Shown here: positions 20,419 to 31,336 of the stretch, one piece after another
Numbering within the stretch: the first letter of the stretch is position 1
Layout of the letters: each line of letters begins with the position of its first letter
Source of the DNA: AP-15 sp963781215
Lineage (GTDB): Bacteria; Pseudomonadota; Alphaproteobacteria; ATCC43930; CGMCC-115725
Direction of reading: 5' to 3'
Length of the DNA: 64,000 nt
Assembly: GCA_963781215.1 (NCBI GenBank)
Contig: CAWAFE010000051.1
Span: 1 to 64,000, forward strand
Program-made: the position numbers and the translations under genes
Notes under the pieces: model-generated
What the model was told of the DNA's origin: nothing
What the model saw: the letters and a program-made list of their open reading frames with translations, nothing else
The model's database searches: none

Positions 20419-21153
20419 ATCGGTCTCCCAAAGCGCCGGCCTATCCGAGGCGCTGCCGGTCTCTTGGGCCCCGGGTCGCGACAGCCTGCGATGTCGCGCC
20501 GCGCCAGTCTGCGAACCGGCTCACATTTCTACGATAATATCTCTCAAAAAAAGGATGTCGTCATCCGAACGGATGAGGGCATCGCTGTATCTGGATTTAT
20601 TGTGCCGCGAGTGCTCGATAACCTTAAGGAAGGGTCCGTCGACCTCGCTCGAAGGAGCGGCCACCGCGCCGCGGCGGCCTTCGCCGAGGGGACGCCGCCA
20701 TCAGCCGAAGCTTATCGCCGACAACGGTGCCAGGTGTTGACGAGACGCAGCGCACGCTCTCCGACAACCACGCAATTGCCACAGTCGCGTTATATTGCAT
20801 TGGCCATTGGCGCTGTTGCAGAAGGGCTCCGTGATACCTGATCTCGACCTGATAAAGCAGTTGAAGCAGGGCGGCCTCTCGGCTTCGCTGCGCGCGATCG
20901 TCGCCGAAGCGCCGATTTTCTTGCTCTGATCCCTGATGTTCGGCATTCGCAAAATCTAGTGTCCCGATCGAGAAGTTCGCGATATCAACCGAATTCGCTG
21001 TCCCGGCCCACGGGTCCGGCAAGGGCCGGCCCGAGGGCGGGCTCCAGCCGGGATCCATTACCGGCATGGATCCCGGCTTTTTCGCCGGCAGAGCGAGGGA
21101 CATGGGCAGCAAACCAAATCCCGCCGACTTCTCGATCGAGACGTTAGGTCGCG
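20419..21153. other. Divergent intergenic region (about 730 bp)
   Basis: It lies between giant repeat gene 2 (leftward) and sulfotransferase copy 2 (rightward), so it should hold both promoters. 20520-20610 is AT-richer than its surroundings. Several overlapping ORFs on both strands (for example 20464-20841 and 20952-20701) show no family resemblance. A minus-strand reading near 20740-20900 has the faint look of a decayed gene, but I cannot name it. Confidence 0.4.
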
Positions 21154-22972
21154 ATGCTCGCTGACCAATCCTTGTGCCCCTGCGGCAGCGGGCTGCGAAC
21201 GCAGCGCTGCTGCGGGCTCGACCTTGCGGCGTTGCCGCCGGCGGGGGCGGGGGCACCGCTGTTGCCGGTGGTCGAGCGGGCCGGCGAGCTGGAGCGGCAG
21301 GGTGTGGCGGGCGAGGCCGAGCGGCTCTGTCGTGAGGTATTGGAATTGGCGCCGGGCCAGCCCGAGGCACTCGCCATCCTCTACCGCCTCTGCGGTGCCG
21401 CCGGGCGCGCCGGGGCGGCCGATGCATTGCTGCGCCGCATCGTGCAATTGCATCCCAACACCTTCTGGGCGACCCACGACCTGGCCCTCGCATTGCTCGG
21501 CAGGGGTGCGATCGCCGAGGCCGAGACCCACGCCCGCAACGCGGTGCGCATCGCGCCGGAAAACCCGCAATCGCACAATCTCATGGGCATGGTCATGACC
21601 GAGGCCAACCGGCCGCAGACCGGTGAATATCATTATCGCCGGGTCATCGAGCTGTCCGGCCGGCGCGACCCGATCCTGCTGGCGAACCTCGCCTGGAACC
21701 TGAAGAACCAGGGCCGGATGGCCGAGTCGCGCCGGCTCTACGAGGAATCGGCGACGGCGGCGCCGGAGGTCGTGCCGACCCTGCTCGGCTGGGCGCGGAT
21801 GGAGGAGGCCGACCGCAATTTCGAACGCGCCGCAGAGGTGTTGGCCCGCGCCGAGCGCCTGGCGCCCGACGATCCGGGCATCCTGCTGACCCGCGCGGTG
21901 CTGCACGGCCGCAGCAACGACCATGCGCGGGCGCTGGCCGTCCTCGACCGCGGGGCACCGAACGGTGGGACGCGGCCTCGGACCCAACGAGCTATTGGAG
22001 AAGGGGCGGCTCCTCGACCGGCTCGGCCGCTGGGACGAGGCGTTCGCCGCCTTCGCTGAAGGCAAGCGCCAGTGCCGCGAGGCGGGCGGTCTCGTCTATC
22101 AGGCGGACGCGGCGCGGCAGTTGGCCGAGCGGCTCCGCGGCTTCTTCACCGAGGCCCGGATGCGCATCCTGCCCCGCGCCGGGGTGCGCGACGACACGGC
22201 GCAGCCGGTCTTCATCCTCGGCTTCCCGCGATCCGGGACGACACTGGTCGAGCAGACCTTGTCGGCGCATCCCCGGATCTCGGCCGGCGACGAGTTGCCG
22301 CTCGTCAACGAAATCACGGTCACGATGCAGCGCACCCTCAACAGCCCGCTCGCCTATCCCGAGGCCTTGGCCGAATTGTGGATGGGCGACCGCCGCGACG
22401 GGCTCGACGAATTGCGCGATTATTACCTCGCCGGGGCGCGCCGGCTCGGCGTCATGGCGCCCGGTGCCTCTTGGTTCACCGACAAGATGCCATTGAACGA
22501 GACCCATCTCGGCCTCATCGCGCTGATTTTCCCACGCGCGCCGTTGATCCATGTGCTGCGCCATCCGCTCGATGTCGTCTTGTCGGTCTTCGCCAACAAT
22601 CTGACCCACGGCTTTTATTGCGCCTATGCATTGGAGAGCGCGGCCGAGCATTACCGGCTGACGATGGAGCTGGTCGAGCATTATCGCGGCGAGCTCGCCC
22701 TGCGCTATCTGCCGGTCCGCTACGAGGACATCGTCGACGACCAGGAAGCGAGCGTTCGACGCATGCTCGACTTTATCGGCGAGGCGTTCGACGAGCGCTG
22801 CCTCAATTTCCACGAGAACCGGCGCTATGCCCGCACCGCGAGCTACGCCCAGGTGGCGGAGCCGCTCTACGACGCCTCGCGTTATCGCTGGCGCCATTAC
22901 CGAGAGCATCTGGCCCCGGCGGCGGCGATCCTGGCGCCGATGATCGAGCGCCTGGGATATGCCATTGACTGA
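21154..22972 (+). pseudogene. SEC-C/TPR/sulfotransferase fusion, copy 2 (one frame break)
   Basis: Two frames (21154-22059 and 21923-22972) join near 21955-21965 into about 605 residues. The N-terminal SEC-C zinc motif is intact (LCPCGSGLRTQRCCG, residues 7-21). TPR-like helices follow (NTFWATHDLALALLGRGAIA, LANLAWNLKNQGRMAESRR), then a sulfotransferase domain with FILGFPRSGTTLVEQ (about 22211-22255), WFTDKMPLNETHLGLIAL and the 3'-phosphate motif LRHPLDVVLSV. It is collinear with the copy at 9959-11768. A single base change separates it from an intact gene, so it may be functional in the organism. It overlaps the next gene by 14 bases (ATG at 22959 inside its end), implying translational coupling with a glycosyltransferase. 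Acceptor unknown; the secreted repeat proteins are obvious candidates. Confidence 0.78.
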
Positions 22973-24361
22973 TCCCGCGCCTGCCGCCGCGCCGACCCCG
23001 GCCGAGCACATCGCGGCGCTGCTGGCGCTCGCCAACCGGCACGAGCAAGAGGGCCGACTCGACGAGGCCGAGGCCGTCCTCGACGATATCCTGGCGCAGG
23101 CGCCGGTCGAGCCGGGGGCCGTGCACCAGAAGGGCATCGTCCTCTTCCGCCGCGCCCGCATGGCCGAGGCGGCCGCACTCATGGAGCGGTCGATCGCGCT
23201 GCTGCCGGGCTCGGCGCTGTTCCACCGCAACCTCTGCGAGGTCTACCGCGCGCTCGGGCGTCGCGACGAGGCGCTCGCCATCGGCCGCCGTGCCGTCGAG
23301 CTCGACCCCGCCGACCCGCACGGCCACCACAATCTCGGCGTTCTGCACTACGACCGCCTCGAGCTCGACGAGGCGATTGCCGCAGCCGAGCGCGCCTTGG
23401 CGCTCGATCCCGAGCTGCCCGGCGCGCATTTCAGCATCGCCGAGGCGTCGTTGCTGCGCGGCGATTTCGCGCGCGGCTGGGAGGAGTATGAATGGCGTTT
23501 CCGGCTCGCCGGCGCGGCGCCATTGATGCCGCCCGGCGAGCGGCGGCAATGGGACGGCAGGCCGCTCGGCCAGGGCAACACATTGCTGCTGGTCGCCGAC
23601 CAGGGCTATGGCGACGTGATCCAGTTCGCCCGCTACATCCCCTGGGCGGCGGCTCGCTGCACCGACATCGCGATCGCCTGCAGCAGCGAATTGCACCCGG
23701 TGGTGGCGCAGCTGGCCCCGGCGGGCGCGCTCTTCGATCATTGGGACCGAGTGCCCGAATTCGCCGCCTATTGCGCGCTCTCCGGTCTGCCGCGGCTCGC
23801 CGGCACCAGAGCTGCAGACGATCCCCGCCGATACCCCCTACATCCGCGCCGAGGAGGGGCGTTTTGCCGCCTGGGCCGAGCGGCTGTGGGCGATGTTGCC
23901 GCGCGGCTACCGCCGCATCGGGATCGCCTGGGCCGGGCGCCCGACCCACCGCAATGATCTGCAGGCGCTCGATCCGGCTCGCCACCCTGGCACCGCTCGC
24001 GGCACTGCCAGGGGTGGCGCTGGTGTCGTTGCAGAAGGGCTCGGCGCAGGCCGAGATCGGCTCCTATTGGGGGCGGGCACCGCTGTTGAGCCTCGGCCCC
24101 GAGCTCCGCGACTTCGGCGACACGATGGCGGTCATCGAATGCCTGGAGCTGGTGGTCACCGTCGACACCTCGATCGCCCACCTCGCCGGCGCGATGGGCA
24201 AGCCCGTTTGGGTCATGCTGCCCCACGCGCCGGATTGGCGCTGGCTCCTCGGCCGCGCCGACAGCCCCTGGTACCCCTCGGCCCGCCTCTTCCGGCAATC
24301 GGCCGACCGAAGCTGGGAGCCGGTGGCCGCGGCAGTCGCCGCGGCCCTGTCTACGAGATGA
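22959..24361 (+). pseudogene. TPR + glycosyltransferase (GT9/heptosyltransferase-like), two frame breaks
   Basis: About 465 residues in three frames that switch near 23812 and 23970. The N-terminal 170 residues are four to five TPRs (EQEGRLDEAEAVLDDILAQA; DPHGHHNLGVLHYDRLELDE). Then come LLLVADQGYGDVIQFARYIP, a Rossmann-like GT segment, RRIGIAWAGRPTHRNDL, and a C-terminal nucleotide-sugar half, VDTSIAHLAGAMGKPVWVML, with PDWRWLLGRADSPWYPSARL. The arrangement matches the widespread TPR/GT9-like proteins thought to glycosylate proteins or cell-surface sugars. The start overlaps the sulfotransferase end. Its own stop overlaps the stop of giant repeat gene 3 by 11 bases, tail to tail. Inferred to belong to the same modification module. 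Confidence 0.72.
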
Positions 24362-27300
24362 AGAAGAGGTGGCCGGTGGGGTCGGGGTGGCCGGTCAGGG
24401 TGACGACGAGCTTCTCGGTGGCGGTGGTGCCGGCGGCCGAATAGAACAGGTCGCCGTTGGCGGTGTCGTAGGCAAAACGCTGGGTGGTGGCGGTGAAGGC
24501 GCCGGTGGCGTTCTTGGTGAACAGCGCCGCCGGCAACGGCTTCGGCGTCGCGGTGGCGCCGCTCAGGCCGAGGGCGAAGCCCGCATTGCCGAACGCGATC
24601 TGGTCGCCCGCCGCCGGGGTGAAGTCGGCGACCGTGTTGCTGCCGGGGGCGCTGAAGGCGAACTCGTCGGCGCCGGCGCCGCCGGTCATCGCCGTCTTGC
24701 CGGCGGCAAAGAACACGTCGTTGCCGGCGCCGCCGTTCAGCGCATCCGCGCCGGTGCCGGCATGGACGACGATATGATCGCCCGCCGGCAGGGTCGAGGC
24801 GGTCAAGGTGGTGCCGTTGTTGCCGTCGGAGACGGTGATCGGGGCGCCGGCGGCGAGCCCGGTGAAGTTGCCGCTCGCCAGGGTCAGGCTGTTGGCCGCC
24901 GCCATTGGCCAGGTCATAGGTCTCGACCCCGCTGACTCCGCCCGCCGCGACCGTGCCGGCCGTGGTCATGTCCAGATGATCGCTGCCGGCCCCGCCCGCG
25001 ACCGTGTCGCTCGCCGCCAGCGCCGCCGCGGTGAACTGGAAGATGTCGTTGCCTGCGCCGCCGGTGAAGCTGTCCTTCCCGGCGCCGCCGACCATCACCA
25101 CCCGGTTCGGCGCGGTCACAGCCGAGGCATTGACGGTGTTGCCGGCATTGCCGCCGGTAACCCAGATCGAGGCCCCGGTCACCCCGCTGAAATTGGCGTT
25201 CGCCGAGGCTCAGGCTGTTCGCCGCCCCATTGGCCGAGATAATAGGTCTCGACCCCGCTGACCCCGCCCGCCACCACCGTGCCGGCGGTGGTCATCACCA
25301 GCTGGTCGCTGCCGGCCCCGCCCGCGACCGTGTCGCTCGCCGCCAGCGCCGCGACGGTGAACTGGAAGACATCGTTGCCGGCGCCGCCGGTGAACACATC
25401 CTTGCCGGCGCCGCCGACCATCACCACCCGGTTCGGCGCGGTCAGCGCCGAGGCATTGACGGTGTTGCCGGCGGTCCCGCCATAGACCGTGATCGAGGCG
25501 CCGGTCACCCCGGTGAAGTTGGCGTTCGCCAGGCTCAGGCTGTTCGCCGCCCCATTGGCCAGCTCGTAAACCTCGACCCCGCTGACTTTGGCCGCCGCGA
25601 CCGTGCCGGCCGTGGTCATGTCCAGATAATCGTTGCCGCCGCCGCCCACGACCGTATCGGTCGCCGCCAGGGTAGCCGCGGTGAACATGAAGATGTCGCT
25701 GCCCGCGCCGCCGGTGAAACGTCCTTGCCGGCGCCGCCGACCAAGATCACCCGGTTCGGCGCGGTCAGCGCCGAGGCATTGACGGTGTTGCCGGCATTGC
25801 CGCCAGTAACCGAGATCGAGGCCGCCGGTCACCCCGGTGAAGTTGGCGTTCGCCGAGGGTCAGGCTGTTCGCCGCCCCATTGGCCAGCGTAATAGGTCTC
25901 GACCCCGCTGACCCCGCCCGCCGCGACCGTGCCGGCGGTGGTCATCACCAGCTGGTCGCTGCCGGCCCCGCCCGCGACCGTGTCGCTCGCCGCCAGCGCC
26001 GCCGCGGTGAACTGGAAGATGTCGTTGCCGGCGCCGCCGGTGAACACATCCTTGCCGGCGCCGCCGACCATCACCGCCCGGTTCGGCGCGGTCAGCGCCG
26101 AGGCATTGACGGTGTTGCCGGCGGTCCCGCCATAGACCGTGATCGAGGCGCCGGTCACCCCGGTAAAGTTGGCGTTCGACGAGGCTCAGGCTGTTCGCCG
26201 CCCCATTGGCCAGCTCGTAAACCTCGACCCCGCTGACTTTGGCCGCCGCGACCGTGCCGGCCGTGGTCATGTCCAGATAATCGTTGCCGCCGCCGCCCAC
26301 GACCGTGTCGGTCGCCGCCAGGGTAGCCGCGGTGAACATGAAGATGTCGCTGCCCGCCCCGCCGGTGAAGCATGTCCTTGCCGGCGCCGCCGACCATCAC
26401 CACCCGGTTCGGCGCGGTCACAGCCGAGGCATTGACGGTGTTGCCGGCATTGCCGCCATAGACCCAGATCGAGGCCGCCGGTCACCCCGGTGAAGTTGGC
26501 GTTCGCCGAGGCTCAGGCTGTTCGCCGCCCCATTGGCCAGCGTAATAGGTCTCGACCCCGCTGACCCCGCCCGCCGCGACCGTGCCGGCGGTGGTCATCA
26601 CCAGCTGGTCGCTGCCGGCCCCGCCCGCGACCGTGTCGCTCGCCGCCAGCGCCGCCGCGGTGAACTGGAAGATGTCGTTGCCGGCGCCGCCGGTGAACAC
26701 ATCCTTGCCGGCGCCGCCGACCATCACCGCCCGGTTCGGCGCGGTCAGCGCCGAGGCATTGACGGTGTTGCCGGCGGTCCCGCCATAGACCGTGATCGAG
26801 GCGCCGGTCACCCCGGTGAAGTTGGCGTTCGCCGAGGCTCAGGCTGTTCGCCGCCCCATTGGCCAGCTCGTAAACCTCGACCCCGCTGACTTTGGCCGCC
26901 GCGACCGTGCCGGCGGTGGTCATGTCCAGATAATCGTTGCCGCCGCCGCCCACGACCGTGTCGGTCGCCGCCAGGGTAGCCGCGGTGAACTTGAAGATGT
27001 CGCTGCCCGCGCCGCCGGTGAACACATCCTTGCCGGCGCCGCCGACAAAGGTCACCCGGTTCGGCGCGGCACTCGTGACCGTCAGGCTCTGCGCCGCCGT
27101 CGCGGGGCTCTGGTTGGCGGCGACATCGACCTGGCTGGCGCTGAGGCTGTGCGCCCCAATCGCCAGCGGGCTCGCCGTGGTGATCGACCAGCCGCCGCCC
27201 GCCGCCGCCACCTTCGCCGTCCCGACTGCCGTCGCGCCGTCGAAGAGGGTGACGGTGTCGCCGGCCGCGCCCGTGCCGGCAACCGTCACCGTGTCGCCCG

Positions 27301-29249
27301 AGGCACCCTTGTCCGCTGCCACCGCAAAGCTCAGCCCCAAGGGTACCGGCGGGCCGATGGTGATGTCGGTCCCGCTATGGCCGTCGGAACTGAGATCGAA
27401 TTCGGAAGTCGTATATGAACCCGCCAGGTTGAGAACCGTGACCGTCGTGCTGCCATTCAGCACCGTAAGCTTGCCGCTCGAATAAGTGACGCTGGTCGCC
27501 GCGGTATTGATCAGATCGATGACGTCGCCCTTGGCAAAACCGGAGATCGTTCCGGTAGAGGCGGTCAGGCTGACAAGCGTCGTCGTCCATACCGCACCAG
27601 GGTCGAAAACCACTTTCCCGAAATTGGCAAAGTTCGTCCCCAACCCGCTGAGCGTGCCTGCCCCCGAGCCTTTGGCCAGCTCGAGCGTGGCATTGGCGCC
27701 GCCGCCCTTCACGGTACCGACGATAGAAAAACCAGGATCGAGGATCAGCGTGGCTGCGGCGCCGAGCGTCACAGTTCCTGCGCCGGAAAGCGTGGCTCCG
27801 GCATCGACCAAGACTTGTGCGGTGCCGAGGGTCTGGCCGCTGGCGAGCGTGTACGGCGTTGCACCGGACAGTTCCAACCTGCCGTTGCCGATGACCGTCG
27901 TCGGGATAGCGCCGCCCCCGGTCAACTCGAGTACCGCGCTGGCGTCCACCACCACCGAGCCGATGGCCGAGAGCCGCACGGGAGTGTCAACAAAGGTGCC
28001 GTTGTCGAGTTGCAGCTTGCCGCCGCCGATAATCGTCGCCGGAAGCGCCCCGCCGGCGGTGATCGCGATCGTGTCGCCGGCGGCGAAACCGCTGATCGTG
28101 CCGGCAAAGCCCCGCGCGATACCCGAGGCCGACCACTTAGCTCCAGCGTCGAACACGATCGAGTTGAAATGGAGGAACTGCGTCCCGAGGCCGGTGACCG
28201 TGCCGGTAGACGCTGCCGAAGCGAGTTCCAGCGTGTTGCTGGCGCTGCTGTTGCCGATGACCAATCCGGAAAATTTGAAGCCCGGGTCCAGCACCACCAA
28301 ATTGCTGCCGCCGGCTCCATAGCAGCTTACTGCCGTGCCGCTATTTCCGACGATTGATCCGGCGTTCGTCAGCGTGCCGCCACCATCGATGGCAACGCCG
28401 GTGGTGGCTCCCGTAATTTTTCCTGAGGCAGCGTTGACGATCGAAGCTCCATTAAGGCCGAGAACGCCCACGCCAGAATTGGTGGTTGACGCGATGCTGC
28501 CGTAATTGACCACCGTCCCGGCGCCGTAAATTTGAACGCCGCGATAAAGGCCGACGATCGAAGCGGAGGCCGCGTTTCTGACCGATCCGCCGGAAGCCAA
28601 ATCGACGCCTGCGAAAGCGCCGCCGGCGATGCTGCCTTGATTGACCACAGTCCCGGCACCGCCGCCAATCAGAACCCCGTCGCCGTCGCCTTTAATCGAA
28701 GCGCCAGCCGCATTGGTGACTGAACCGCCAGATTGTAGATGGACGCCGTTGTCATGCGAGCCAAACGTACTGGCGATGCTGCCGTTATTGACCACACTCC
28801 CGGCGCCACCGGAGATATTCACGCCACCGCTGCGGCCGGTGATCGAAGCGCCAGCCGTGTTGGTGACGGAACCGCCAGATAGCAGATCGACGCCGAATTG
28901 CTGATAGACGTAGGCTCCGGTCGAGGCCGAACCCCCGATGCTACCGTGATTGACCACGGTCCCGGCACCGCCGGCGATTTTCACGCCGGTATAGCCCGTG
29001 ATCGAAGCAGAGGCCGCGTTGGTGACCGATCCGCCGGGAGCCAAATAGACGCCAACGCCAGCGGCAGAGCCGGCAATCGTTCCGTTGTTCTGGATGGAAA
29101 AGAACACGGTCGAACCGGGAGCCGTGTAAACAGTTTGGGGATAATTGGGATTGGAGATGGAAACGCCGGCTCCGATGACGATCGGGACTCGTATACAAAG
29201 CCGGGTTAAGATTAATCCCGACCGTCGTGCTCTTGCTGATCGTCGTCAC
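24351..29249 (-). pseudogene. Giant repeat protein 3: beta-helix repeats + Ig-like + RTX-like repeats + T1SS-type C-terminus (frame broken)
   Basis: It starts MTTISKSTTVGINLNPALYT at 29249. A frame shift near 29187 leads into a long open frame (29107-26513). The N-terminal 260 residues are beta-helix repeats (GSVTNAASASITG, GTVVNHGSIGGS). A large beta domain with FAGTISGFAAGDTIAITAGG-like repeats follows, then an Ig-like domain (SGDTVTVAGTGAAGDTVTLF), six 108-residue RTX-like units, and a C-terminal domain almost identical to that of repeat protein 2 (ends HLFFIS). From 26850 to 24900 almost every repeat carries a single-base frame shift. If intact it would be about 1600 residues. Likely a type I-secreted surface protein; no Sec signal peptide. 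Confidence 0.7.
24830..27060 (-). repeat. Tandem 324-bp units, array 3
   Basis: Anchors near 25130, 25455, 25777, 26108, 26430 and 26757. Adjacent pairs alternate in type: 'FQFTAAALAASDTVAGGAGS' units alternate with 'FMFTAATLAATDTVVGGGGN' units, so the array grew as a two-unit (about 650-bp) duplication. Segments 25870-26160 and 26525-26815 are nearly identical. Confidence 0.85.
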
Positions 29250-29870
29250 CCAATCCTCCCGAGCCCGACCCTTGGCAATCTACGCCCCCTAGCAGGTTGC
29301 GTCCGAGCAGGCACCACTGTCGTCATAGCTAGCGAGCGTGTAACCTTAAAGGGTGACCCTTGGGATGGCAAGTTTAATCCCCGAAGCCCCGTCATGCCGG
29401 CACGGGCGGCGCCCGCGGCCGGGCGATTAGCTCGATCCGCGAACATCTGCCGCGATACGGCGAACTCGGCCAGCTGGCACGTGAGGTAGCGATCGTGGCT
29501 GACGACCTCAGATCGGACCCCTCAATGCGCGCTGCGCACCACAAGATAGAATGTCAGAAGGATGATAAAAATTGTGCAACGATCATTTGTCCACGCCTGT
29601 CAGTATTGAGTTCGCCGCATAAGCTCCTGTATTAACCAGCATTTCTCATATGGGCTCTAGTTTTCGCGCTGCAGTGGCGCGACGGACGGCCGAGCAGCTG
29701 GGAGAGTGGCGGTTGTGGATTGAAACGACTGGGTTCAACGTTTCCAAGTCCTCTCGGGGACAATGATCCCACTAGTGGATCGGGGGTTATTTTAGTCGCT
29801 CTTTCTGGTTCGGCAGGCCAGCCCACGGGTCCGGGCTGCGGCCGACCCGACGACAGGCTCCGAGGTCGAG
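29250..29870. other. Gene-free stretch (about 620 bp) upstream of repeat gene 3
   Basis: Probable promoter region of giant repeat gene 3 at its right end. The rest shows no gene: the short ORFs at 29632-29877 and 29246-29446 have no family look. 29500-29650 is AT-rich. The block ends at a transposase scrap. Confidence 0.45.
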
Positions 29871-30008
29871 CTAGCATTCCTTGATGCGGTTTTCCATCTC
29901 GCCGCGCGCGCAGAAGAGCCCTTCATAAAGGTGGCGGGGCTCATGCTCCTGCCGCGCCAGCGAGGTGACGACAAACTGCGGATTGTCAACGATGGATCGG
30001 GGGGCCAT
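29871..30008 (-). mobile_element. Fragment of an IS1380-family transposase
   Basis: A 45-codon minus-strand reading contains NPQFVVTSLARQE, RHLYEGLFCARGEMEN and RIKEC before a stop. This matches the conserved core of IS1380-family DDE transposases (NPRFVVTSL, LYE-xx-YCARGEMENRIKE). Nothing of the rest of the element, nor its terminal repeats, is visible. It is an old insertion scar abutting the end of the methyltransferase gene. Confidence 0.8.
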
Positions 30009-30021
30009 CGCCCGCTATCGG

Positions 30022-30908
30022 TCACCCAGGTTTCCGCAAGATCAGCGCGAACGAGGGTGTTACGGCACCGCACGATAAGCCGAACAGGCGGCCGATGACA
30101 GCGAGCATCCGCACGATGCGGATCCTCGCCGGACCGTCCCCGCTGTTCTCGCGGGCGGCGAAATAGCTGCGTCCCCCATCCGCGCGCACGAGATCGCCAT
30201 AGCCTCGCAAAGGCCTTGTCACCTGCCAGGGAAAGATGCCGCGCTGCCGCCGGCCGCACAGCTTGTCCCAAGACGCCGGGATGTAATTCGATAGCCAACG
30301 CCGCGAATGGACTTCGCGAGGTGCAAGCCGGTTGCTGGTCGCAAGGACGAGCAGCACGCCGCCGGGGGCCAGGACCCGGTCGATTTCGCTCAATATCCGG
30401 GACAGCTGAGGAGGATCGACATATTCCAACACGCTTTGGCAAGTAACGAAGTCGAAGTTCTCGCTCGAGAACGGCAGCGGGCTCCCCGCCGTGACCCACA
30501 CGAAGTCAATGTTGCCGGCGCCATACCGAGCCGCGTTGGCTGCCGCGATCGCCAAGCAGCGCCGATCGGTGTCGACCGCCGTCACCTCGGCACCTAGACA
30601 CCGTAATATGATCGCCGTCGCCCCGACGTTGAAGCCGAATTCCAGGCCGCGCTTGCCGCGGATATCGCCGAGGAAAAACGCGATGTAAGAGAGCTCTTCG
30701 ACCATACCGCATCGACATAGCCGCCGATCCAGCGATCGTCAGGATCCCAACCTTGCCGCGCCACCTCGGCCCGAAAGAGCGCATCGAGCGCCAAGTCACG
30801 GACCATCGGGGGCGGGTGCGCGATCACCGGAACGCAAGGCTCGTTCGCAGCCCGGGCGTCGCTGCGCCGCCGTCGCAGCGTCGCGCAGTCCCACATAAAT
30901 CGGCACAC
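30022..30908 (-). pseudogene. Class I SAM-dependent methyltransferase (one frame break)
   Basis: The main frame (30705-30022) has motif I (GLEFGFNVGATAIILRCLGA), an acidic motif II (VTAVDTDRRCL), a post-I FVWVTAGSPLPFSSENFDFV and LAPGGVLLVLATSN. This is a Methyltransf_11/25-type fold. The sequence before 30705 continues in another frame (30908-30710, ending DPDDRWIGGYVDAVW) and reads like the natural N-terminus, so one base is probably lost or gained near 30710. The ATG at 30705 has no ribosome site. A glycan or protein methylase for the neighbouring surface-protein island is possible; the substrate is unknown. Confidence 0.65.
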
Positions 30909-30910
30909 CT

Positions 30911-31336
30911 CGCGGTCAGTAACGCCACACTCGGCTGTTCACTAGATTTCGCGCCATCCGCGCAATGGCTCGCCGCGCTGTCCCCCGGCCTTGAACCATG
31001 CGGCGCCGGAGCGCGCGAACGTCGTCGGGTCGAACACATCCGAGTGCCGATCCGAGGAATTCGAGCAAGCACTCGAACCGCCGCTGGTTCACGTGGTTTC
31101 GCTGCATGTTCTGATGCCTGAACCGACATTCCCCAAATTCCTGGTGGTTGTGAGGCGATGATCGTCCATTCGAGCACCTCGGGCAACGGCAAATTGCCCT
31201 TCGCGTGGTTGAAACCGCCAGTTGACTACGCCGAGGCGATGAAACGCTGCATCAGGCGCACGACGCCGTCGAAAATATTGACGCAATTTACTTTCATTGC
31301 TTAGATTTCACCAAGCTGAATATCGATAAGATTGAG
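30911..31336 (-). other. Decayed coding sequence, not identified
   Basis: Minus-strand readings in three frames look like pieces of one former gene: MKVNCVNIFDGVVRLMQRFI (31280-31210), WTIIASQPPGIWGMSVQASE, RRFECLLEFLGS, then a different-frame FDPTTFARSGAAWFKAGGQR. I cannot name it with confidence. The last part faintly recalls carbohydrate-esterase C-termini. No intact gene is present. Confidence 0.35.

Noticed and set aside
20464..20952. Short ORFs on both strands in the 20.4-21.1 kb gap, thought at first to be a transposase remnant
   Set aside because: No recognisable transposase motif. The faint resemblance to IS5-like C-termini was too weak to report as a feature.
5640..27060. Possible CRISPR arrays because of many regularly spaced repeats
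   Set aside because: The units are about 324 bp, protein-coding and divergent. There are no short identical repeats with unique spacers and no cas genes.
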